6,490 nt of DNA from Alphaproteobacteria bacterium (GTDB lineage Bacteria > Pseudomonadota > Alphaproteobacteria > Rickettsiales > Rickettsiaceae), in NCBI GenBank assembly GCA_030430995.1, contig JAUIKA010000062.1:1-6490 (forward strand). The letters run 5' to 3'. Positions 1-5,420 of the stretch are shown here, piece by piece. The position numbers and the translations under genes were made by a program. Positions within the stretch are counted from its first letter, which is position 1. Each line of letters begins with the position of its first letter. The notes under the pieces are model-generated. The model was not told the origin of the DNA. It ran no database searches and worked only from the letters and a program-made list of their open reading frames with translations.

Positions 1-2140
1 TAGCAAATAAATTATTACCCAATTCTAAGTTGCGGATATATATACGCAGTAAATATTCTTTCTCTCTATCACTGCCAGATGGATATGCAAATCCAGAAGT
101 ATTAGCAACAAATTTTAATGAGCATTTAATATTAGGTATATTCTTACATGCAAATAAATAATGCGAGAGAAACACCATCTGATGCTTCTCTTTAGGGTGC
201 CCCATTATCTGTTTTTCTAAACTGTATATTAACCCCTCCGGGATCTCTTTTTTATGATTCTCATAAGATTCTATAAAAAAACAGGCCAAAGAAGCACTAG
301 GTTTCTTTGTAAGGCTTATGTTATTTGCTTTATCCTGCCAGATATTCCATAGCTCTATTGCTTTATCATAGTCAAAACTGTCTTTTTTGAAATAGCCTTT
401 AATATGATAATATGTATAAGATATATCCTGGGCGAGCTGCTTGGCATCTATTTTAATATATTCAAAGATCCTACGTCCATAAAATGTATCCTGCATTGTC
501 GCAGCCATACCAATGCCAAAATTATGACAATCTGGATTGTACATAATGACTTTCCAAAATGAACGACAAGCCTCTTTATCATCTTTTTCTAATTGTCTTA
601 TATAATTTGCTTCTTCATTAGAATGTAAAACTTTACCTTTTACATTTTCTAACCAAATCTGCTTTGCTCTGTAAGAAAAATTATCATTAGAAGTAAAAAG
701 CTTTAAAAATGGTAATCTTTCTGCTGCGGAAAGCTTGATTCCTTCTTTTAATATTTCATCTATGAGTTGTTTTGCTAAGTTTTGATCTTCCTTGTCACCA
801 GATGCTAGCATGCATAAGTCCCTTATTGTATTTTTGTTGCTAATGGTGTATGTATGATATCTTAAAATCTTTTGCATTTGCTCAGACAAAATACCTGCGT
901 TATTTTTCCTAACAAGTTTAATAAGAAATGCATCGCTAAGCTTTCTATCTTTCTTGCAGATAATATCAAAAAACTTTTGGTCATATTCTTGCAATAAACT
1001 CATCTTAGAATAAAGAGTTTCTACCTCTAGTATTAAATCTTCTGGTAATTCCTGATTTTTCTCTACAGCTTGTAATATATCAATACCAACATATGTATGA
1101 TGATTAATAAAAGTATGAGGAGTATTAAATTTGAATCCTGCTTCTTTGCAAATAATTGCAAATAAAGCATTTTCCGGGAATATATTCCCTTGATTAGCTA
1201 TATCTATAAATATATTTTTCAAGTCAGGTAGCCCCATGCCGGTATAATAAGTGAAATCTGCTAAGTTATAAAAATATTCAGGAGTATAACCTAATTTTTC
1301 AAAGTTATTACCAAAAAACCTAAATATTGTTTTGACCTTACTATCATCGTAGAATTTCTCTATCATGAATGATGTCTTGCCTTCTCTGGAAACTCTATTC
1401 TCCTCTATTGTTGCATCTATCTTTTGCTTAAATAAATCTATATCTATCAAATCACCTTTCCCGTGATTTACATAGCTATATAGATAATACAACCCTGTAG
1501 ATAAATATTCTTTGCTATCCATAAATTTATATCCATATTCTATAGCTAGGTCTAAATATGGATAATTAGATGGAGATTTTGCTTCAGGGCTATATAACAA
1601 ACTCAAAGCAAGGTCTTTATATTTACTGTTATATTCATTACTATCAAGGATTTTTATAGCCTTATTTTTTGTATCTTCGCTAGTAGTAATATTAAGATTT
1701 GGTAAGTGCTCAGAAAAGGCAATCAAGACTTTGTAACCTATCACTCTATCATCAATATATCTCAATGCTTCTTTTACAAATTCTGATGAATTATTCAGTC
1801 TATTAAAATTACTAATTGAATATATAAGAGAATATTTCAGGTCTTCATTATTACTATTTTTATATGTATTAAATAGCCCATTACATATATTATACATATC
1901 AAGATATGGAGTTATATGAGATGATTTTGTACTCACATAGCTAAGCAGCTGCGCTGCAGCTACTTGATAGTTACCGCCGTTAGAATTCACCAAGTTGATT
2001 AGGTTACTAAAGCTATTTACTGTTAGTTCTCTATCTTCTACCTGCTGTAATATGTTTTTTAGCTGGCTATCTGCATAATTATTATATTGGCTATAACCAC
2101 GCAGGCTATTGAATGTAACTCCATCTACGGGATTTAACAT
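1..2140 (-). CDS. Large uncharacterised protein, probably alpha-helical solenoid (3' end outside window)
   Basis: I do not recognise this gene. The frame is open from an ATG at 2140 to the left edge, giving 713 complete codons with no stop, so the C-terminus is missing. An in-frame TAG lies 19 codons upstream with no ATG, GTG or TTG between, so 2140 is the first usable start. The product is dominated by amphipathic helices rich in Leu, Ile, Tyr, Lys and Asn, separated by short polar loops, as in HEAT- or TPR-like solenoids. Examples are around residues 25-70 and a PPR/TPR-like stretch containing DYDKAIELW near residue 590. I see no signal peptide, clear membrane segment, nucleotide-binding or catalytic motif, and no ankyrin consensus. 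There is no convincing Shine-Dalgarno before the ATG. A TATAAC box at 2156-2161 would give a very short leader if it is the -10. The gene follows a likely terminator, so it is probably a separate unit from the 62-residue gene. That it is a real gene is near certain; the fold is inferred. Confidence 0.88.
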   Translation of the reverse strand, partial: MLNPVDGVTFNSLRGYSQYNNYADSQLKNILQQVEDRELTVNSFSNLINLVNSNGGNYQVAAAQLLSYVSTKSSHITPYLDMYNICNGLFNTYKNSNNEDLKYSLIYSISNFNRLNNSSEFVKEALRYIDDRVIGYKVLIAFSEHLPNLNITTSEDTKNKAIKILDSNEYNSKYKDLALSLLYSPEAKSPSNYPYLDLAIEYGYKFMDSKEYLSTGLYYLYSYVNHGKGDLIDIDLFKQKIDATIEENRVSREGKTSFMIEKFYDDSKVKTIFRFFGNNFEKLGYTPEYFYNLADFTYYTGMGLPDLKNIFIDIANQGNIFPENALFAIICKEAGFKFNTPHTFINHHTYVGIDILQAVEKNQELPEDLILEVETLYSKMSLLQEYDQKFFDIICKKDRKLSDAFLIKLVRKNNAGILSEQMQKILRYHTYTISNKNTIRDLCMLASGDKEDQNLAKQLIDEILKEGIKLSAAERLPFLKLFTSNDNFSYRAKQIWLENVKGKVLHSNEEANYIRQLEKDDKEACRSFWKVIMYNPDCHNFGIGMAATMQDTFYGRRIFEYIKIDAKQLAQDISYTYYHIKGYFKKDSFDYDKAIELWNIWQDKANNISLTKKPSASLACFFIESYENHKKEIPEGLIYSLEKQIMGHPKEKHQMVFLSHYLFACKNIPNIKCSLKFVANTSGFAYPSGSDREKEYLLRIYIRNLELGNNLFA

Positions 2141-2155
2141 ATAATTTATTTTTTG

Positions 2156-2161
2156 GTTATA
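2156..2161 (-). promoter_or_regulatory. Possible -10 box upstream of the large 3'-truncated gene
   Basis: TATAAC matches TATAAT at five of six bases and ends 15 nt before the ATG at 2140. A start site at normal spacing would leave a leader of about 8 nt, which fits the absence of a Shine-Dalgarno. No good -35 hexamer lies at 16-18 bp spacing, so the call is weak in DNA this AT-rich. Confidence 0.22.
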
Positions 2162-2217
2162 TAGTAATGCTCTTAAAATGCGTTGAGACCTTATCTATCA
2201 AAGGCATCTATGGATAT

Positions 2218-2251
2218 AAAAAGCAATGGATAAGCTATAAACCTATCCATT
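2218..2251 (-). terminator. Intrinsic terminator after the 62-residue gene
   Basis: Read on the minus strand, AATGGATA (2251-2244) and TATCCATT (2232-2225) form a perfect 8-bp stem around an 11-nt loop. GC and five T residues (2222-2218) follow at once. It begins 12 nt after the TAA at 2264. The stem has only two G-C pairs, so it is weak by enterobacterial standards, but its position and T-run fit a Rho-independent terminator. A 5-bp outer pairing of AAGGC (2262-2258) with GCCTT (2205-2201) encloses the whole element and could add stability. Confidence 0.6.
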
Positions 2252-2263
2252 CAAAACGCCTTA

Positions 2264-2452
2264 TTATTTCTTATTGCCTTGATTGTCATAAACTTCCAAA
2301 GAACATCCTTTGCCAAGGACAACACCGTCACCTGTTAGGGTAATAGTACTCCCGCCTTTTTCACTTCCTTTTATTACAGTGGTGGTATTGCTGCTACCTG
2401 TCCAATTCACTTTGGTGCTATCTGAATTGCTTGTTACTCCAAAAGATTTCAT
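2264..2452 (-). CDS. 62-residue Ser/Thr/Gly-rich small protein, function unknown
   Basis: I do not recognise a family. The protein is polar: residues 1-35 are mostly Ser, Thr, Asn, Gly and Asp with one Trp (W17). Residues 36-55 alternate hydrophobic and polar positions (TITLTGDGVVLG, SLEVY), as expected for two short beta strands joined by Gly/Asp turns. It has one cysteine, C50, a Lys-rich C-terminus, and no signal peptide or membrane segment. The gene is supported by TAAGGT (2466-2461), whose AAGG sits 9 nt before the ATG and is the best ribosome binding site in the window. A candidate promoter lies upstream and a hairpin plus T-run downstream, so it looks like a one-gene transcript. Residues 29-52 weakly resemble residues 229-252 of the neighbouring 893-residue protein. 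It could be a small structural or binding protein, or a surviving fragment of a larger beta-repeat protein. Confidence 0.72.
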   Translation of the reverse strand: MKSFGVTSNSDSTKVNWTGSSNTTTVIKGSEKGGSTITLTGDGVVLGKGCSLEVYDNQGNKK

Positions 2453-2460
2453 AATTATTT

Positions 2461-2466
2461 ACCTTA
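2461..2466 (-). promoter_or_regulatory. Shine-Dalgarno of the 62-residue gene
   Basis: TAAGGT on the minus strand places AAGG 9 nt before the ATG at 2452. The other minus-strand starts that can be judged lack a comparable site, so this one supports the small gene being translated in its own right. Confidence 0.65.
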
Positions 2467-2478
2467 TTTGTTAATTAA

Positions 2479-2507
2479 ATTTTAAATGTGAAAAATCACA
2501 TAGGTCG
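2479..2507 (-). promoter_or_regulatory. Candidate promoter with palindromic operator before the 62-residue gene
   Basis: The 16-bp inverted repeat ATGTGATTTTTCACAT (2501-2486, 6-bp arms, 4-nt centre) is followed one base later by TAAAAT (2484-2479), a five-of-six match to the -10 consensus. A poor -35 (CCGACC, three of six) sits 18 bp upstream, so the palindrome would fill the spacer, a common place for a repressor or activator site. TAAAAT to ATG is 26 nt, leaving room for the Shine-Dalgarno. The arms TGTGA/TCACA recall CRP half-sites, but the spacing is 4 rather than 6. The same palindrome could instead act as a weak hairpin behind the ankyrin operon. Confidence 0.35.
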
Positions 2508-2530
2508 GGTCCATAAAATACTACGAACCC
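2507..2530 (-). other. Stem-loop downstream of the ankyrin gene
   Basis: On the minus strand GGGTTC (2530-2525) pairs with GGACCC (2512-2507), six pairs including one G-T, around a 12-nt loop. It lies 45 nt after the stop of the 893-residue gene. It is the most G+C-rich helix in the gap, but no T-run follows directly. It may mark or protect the 3' end of the upstream operon mRNA. Calling it a Rho-independent terminator is not justified. Confidence 0.35.
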
Positions 2531-2574
2531 TAAGCCATATATCCAGACTAATACACTTCTATACAGCCATCTCT

Positions 2575-5256
2575 TTAGAAGTCACTATCTCCATAATTAC
2601 TTGTATTATCATGCCCAAGAAGAAGTATAAGATCTTGGTATTCCAATTCTTGATTATCTATATGCTGCTGTACATAAAAGAGAGCATCATGTCCATTATT
2701 GTCCTTAATGCTAGTATCACCTCCTTGCGTTATGAGTTCAGCTATGACATTCTTCTGCTTAGCTATCTCCGTCTTAGATGGGTTAATTACAGCGGAAATA
2801 ATAGGGGTTTCGCCTTTTTGATTCTGCTGATTTACATTTGCTCCTTTTGCTTTAAATTTCTCTACTAATTCCTTATAGCCTTTATAGGCTACCATATGCA
2901 TTGGGCTGTCCCCATCTTCCATAGCTTTAGAGACATCTGCATTATGTTGTAAAAGCAGATCTATTATCCGCACATCTATTGCTTGCATATGGTAGCCTAA
3001 AGATGCATATAAAGGAGTTACCTGATTTTTTGTAGAGATATTAGGATCTGCATTATGATCTTCCAATAAAACTTTTATAAGTTTTTCCATATTAGCCACA
3101 ACAGCTTTATAAAGCATTGTTTGCCCCCATTTATCTTGATGATTTATTCCACCACCTATTTGCTCTATAAATTTACTTAAAAACTCCATTGTGAAATCTT
3201 CATCCTTCAGTAGCATAGAGCGCATTAGGCTATTATATGAATGCAGACTATCTATTACTGAAGCATCAAAATCTTGCTTATGCATAACAATATGAGCTAT
3301 TTCCTTCATACCCTTTATGCAAGAAAATGCAAAGAAGTTGATCTTGTTATCTAACCTAAAATTATTAATATCCATTCCCCAAGAAATCATAAGCTTTATA
3401 AACTCTGTCATATCGCTATCTCTGCTGTGCCTATCTGTTATTAAACATAGTCCATTTATTCCATTGCTTGAGGTAGCATGAATATCAGCCCCCCATGTTT
3501 TTAACTTTTCCGCTGTATTTTGCTGGCCATACCAACATGCGTATAAAAATGCAGTATATCCGTCAGCATTATCTGTTTTTATATCTATATCACTATAATA
3601 TGGCTTAACCAATTCCATAGAATCTGTTAAGCCATTTGCTGCAAGGTTATGTATTAGATATAAACCTTTGTGGTTGGAAGTTTTAGGGTTAGCTCCTTGA
3701 AGGAGCAAATATTCCACAAAATTATACATATTATAAATAACAGCCCAATCAAGAACCGTTAAACCTTGATTATCTCTATGCTCTAAATTTGGATTTAAAA
3801 ATGCTTTAGCTTGCTTAAAGAACTCTAAATTTTTTGAGTCAAGACATACTTGCAATGCATCATAACCATTTGGAGAAATATAATTTTTATCTCCACCTAA
3901 AGCTACTATTTTTTTTACAGCATTGATTTGCCCCATAGCGCATGCATATAGCAAGGGTGTATAACCATTTTTTTCATCAGAAACCATGTTAATATCACAA
4001 TGCTGTGCTAAAGTATATAGAGCCCCAGAGGCTCCATTATAAGCAGCATTATGGATAGCATACATCCCAGATGCTGATTTAGTTTTTACTTCTGCACCAA
4101 GGGAAATTAAATAATCGATAATATCATCAGCATCATAGCAAGCTGCCAAATGCAGAGCCGTTAATCCTTTATAGTTATTTTGTGAATTTATTGCCTCTTC
4201 TAAATCTGTATTTGGTGCTGCCTCAAATGCTTTTTTCACCATAGATAAATTCTGAGTTATCACAGATGCCAATACTAGGCCTTTGCTACCCCAAGATTTT
4301 TCAGGATATTCTGTGAATAGTTTTTTAACCACATAATTTGCCTGCATAGCTACAGAAAAAAGAAGCAAATTCTGCCCATTTTCATCTTCATATTTAAAAG
4401 AGTCAGGGTCTTTAGCATATAACTCCTGTAATAAGGATAAAGCTTTTACTTCGTATGTGTTATATGCATTGTTACCTCCGCCCATGCTAATACCTCCTAG
4501 AGTTGTACATGCACCATGCATAGTTAAATTATTTCCATCAATAGTTATATAGCCATCTCCACTCATACCACCTATATGAAATGCTCCTGAATGATAATCC
4601 TTGCTATTTATCTCATCTAAAAATAATATCTTGCTGGAGTTTAAAACTATAGCTTGTGCTAATGTATTTCGCGTTTTACCTTTATTACAAAGAGCCTCCT
4701 TTTTGCTAGCTCTTATTACTTGCGTTGTATACCCAATATGTGGGAACAAAGCTGCATAATCTAAAACGGTATTGCCAAATATATCCTTATAATCAAACTT
4801 TGCTCCTTTCTGAATGCATAGCTCTACCATTTTCATATTTTTATTTTGGAAGGCATACATAATAGGCGTTCTGCCATAATGATCCTGTATGTTAATATCG
4901 GACAGAAGATTTAACTTTGCTTCATAATCTAAGTCATCCCCTATAGTTTCTAGCACATCTGTAGACAAAAGCTCTTCTTCAGGGATATTTTTTAACATCT
5001 CAATAGCAGGAGTAACTTTGCCGTAGCTTGTCTTTAAATCAAATTTTTTCAGCATCTGCCTTATCTTCAGCAATATAGATTCTTGATATTGTTTCTCTTT
5101 CTCTAGCTCTGATAGCTGTTGTTTCTGGCTAGAAACCTCATCTGCTTTAGCGATATTGCTCAGCATAAGATTTGCCTTTTTATGGATATCATCTTTCTGC
5201 TGCTTTAAATGTGCAGATTTATCTATTTCTTTATATAGTTCCAACTGGTCTTTCAT
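2575..5256 (-). CDS. 893-residue coiled-coil and ankyrin-repeat protein
   Basis: Ankyrin repeats are protein-binding scaffolds and the product is probably an interaction protein; the partner is not visible. Residues 1-70 are a charged Lys/Glu/Gln-rich coiled coil. Ankyrin-type repeats follow at about 126-170, with GRTPIMYAF and a second copy with GNTVLDYAA. Residues 180-270 are a glycine-rich insert without ankyrin character. About 13 further repeats cover about 293-870, including GLTALHLAA (364-372), GYTPLLYACAMG (431-442) and GETPIISAV (815-823). Blocks 360-493 and 494-628 are a tandem duplication of four repeats. No signal peptide, membrane helix or catalytic domain is seen, and the end is acidic (GDSDF). 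An in-frame TGA upstream and no nearer ATG support the start at 5256. There is no Shine-Dalgarno; the stop of the 52-residue gene ends 5 nt before, so translation is probably coupled. A secreted host-interacting effector is plausible from family knowledge, but no secretion signal is demonstrated. Confidence 0.95.
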   Translation of the reverse strand: MKDQLELYKEIDKSAHLKQQKDDIHKKANLMLSNIAKADEVSSQKQQLSELEKEKQYQESILLKIRQMLKKFDLKTSYGKVTPAIEMLKNIPEEELLSTDVLETIGDDLDYEAKLNLLSDINIQDHYGRTPIMYAFQNKNMKMVELCIQKGAKFDYKDIFGNTVLDYAALFPHIGYTTQVIRASKKEALCNKGKTRNTLAQAIVLNSSKILFLDEINSKDYHSGAFHIGGMSGDGYITIDGNNLTMHGACTTLGGISMGGGNNAYNTYEVKALSLLQELYAKDPDSFKYEDENGQNLLLFSVAMQANYVVKKLFTEYPEKSWGSKGLVLASVITQNLSMVKKAFEAAPNTDLEEAINSQNNYKGLTALHLAACYDADDIIDYLISLGAEVKTKSASGMYAIHNAAYNGASGALYTLAQHCDINMVSDEKNGYTPLLYACAMGQINAVKKIVALGGDKNYISPNGYDALQVCLDSKNLEFFKQAKAFLNPNLEHRDNQGLTVLDWAVIYNMYNFVEYLLLQGANPKTSNHKGLYLIHNLAANGLTDSMELVKPYYSDIDIKTDNADGYTAFLYACWYGQQNTAEKLKTWGADIHATSSNGINGLCLITDRHSRDSDMTEFIKLMISWGMDINNFRLDNKINFFAFSCIKGMKEIAHIVMHKQDFDASVIDSLHSYNSLMRSMLLKDEDFTMEFLSKFIEQIGGGINHQDKWGQTMLYKAVVANMEKLIKVLLEDHNADPNISTKNQVTPLYASLGYHMQAIDVRIIDLLLQHNADVSKAMEDGDSPMHMVAYKGYKELVEKFKAKGANVNQQNQKGETPIISAVINPSKTEIAKQKNVIAELITQGGDTSIKDNNGHDALFYVQQHIDNQELEYQDLILLLGHDNTSNYGDSDF
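3373..4179 (-). repeat. Tandemly duplicated four-ankyrin block within the 893-residue protein
   Basis: Residues 360-493 (4179-3778) and 494-628 (3777-3373) align almost without gaps at an offset of 134, then 135. Matching landmarks are GLTALHL/GLTVLDW, the KT plus G(M/L)Y(A/L)IHN stretch at 391-403 and 525-537, and GYTPLLYAC with GQ against GYTAFLYAC with GQ at 431-443 and 566-578. These matches include positions outside the general ankyrin consensus, so duplication of a block explains them better than shared family consensus. The copies have diverged well beyond recent duplication. Confidence 0.65.
4447..4719 (-). other. Glycine-rich non-ankyrin insert in the 893-residue protein
   Basis: Residues 180-270 break the ankyrin series. 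The first half (IRASKKEAL to KILFLDEIN) is mixed. The second half, about 222-262, is rich in Gly and Met with short beta-like strands (YITIDGN, LTMHGACTTLGG). It could form a small beta domain packed between two ankyrin stacks. Residues 229-252 weakly match the C-terminal half of the 62-residue protein. The frame is continuous, so this is an insert and not a sign of a broken gene. Confidence 0.5.
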
Positions 5257-5261
5257 AAGTT

Positions 5262-5420
5262 TTATATATTGAGTTGATAATATCCATGTTCATCTCCACT
5301 GATGCTAACCACTTCAGTGGGATATAAATCTGGAAGAATGTTTTCTACACTCTCTTCAGAGTCTAGTGCGTCATCATGATTATTTTGTTCTGAGTCATCT
5401 TTCTCTGCTATGGTTTTCAT
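5262..5420 (-). CDS. 52-residue highly acidic small protein, function unknown
   Basis: The frame opens with an ATG at 5420-5418 that overlaps the TGA of the upstream gene (ATGA) and ends in TAA at 5264-5262, 5 nt before the ATG of the ankyrin gene. It fills almost the whole gap between its neighbours, the geometry of a translationally coupled operon member. The product has 14 Asp/Glu against 2 Lys. Residues 6-26 are an acidic, probably disordered stretch (EKDDSEQNNHDD, DSEESVE), followed by ILPDLYPTEVV (28-38) and an aromatic tail GYYQLNI. I see no membrane segment or known motif. No Shine-Dalgarno precedes it; reinitiation after the TGA is expected. It might be a small acidic partner or chaperone-like peptide for its neighbours, but that is speculation. 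The alternative is a non-coding spacer that happens to be open for 53 codons, which the overlap and composition make less likely. Confidence 0.7.
   Translation of the reverse strand: MKTIAEKDDSEQNNHDDALDSEESVENILPDLYPTEVVSISGDEHGYYQLNI

Noticed and set aside
2486..2501. CRP site
   Set aside because: The half-sites TGTGA and TCACA are present but separated by 4 instead of 6 bases, so it is reported only as a generic palindrome.
2507..2530. tRNA T-arm or attachment-site remnant suggested by GGGTTCG
   Set aside because: The loop is 12 nt and not the 7-nt T loop, and no acceptor, D or anticodon arm can be built around it.
2488..2868. 126-codon plus-strand open frame starting at GTG, rich in hydrophobic residues
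   Set aside because: It is antisense to the 3' end of the ankyrin gene, has no ribosome binding site, and its hydrophobic look comes from reading the complement of an AT-rich coding strand.
4612..4695. P-loop-like A-x4-GKT (residues 188-195) and Walker B-like ILFLDE (residues 210-215) in the 893-residue protein
   Set aside because: The two motifs are only about 15 residues apart, far too close for a P-loop NTPase fold, and the strand-loop-helix context and other NTPase motifs are missing. Chance matches are likely.
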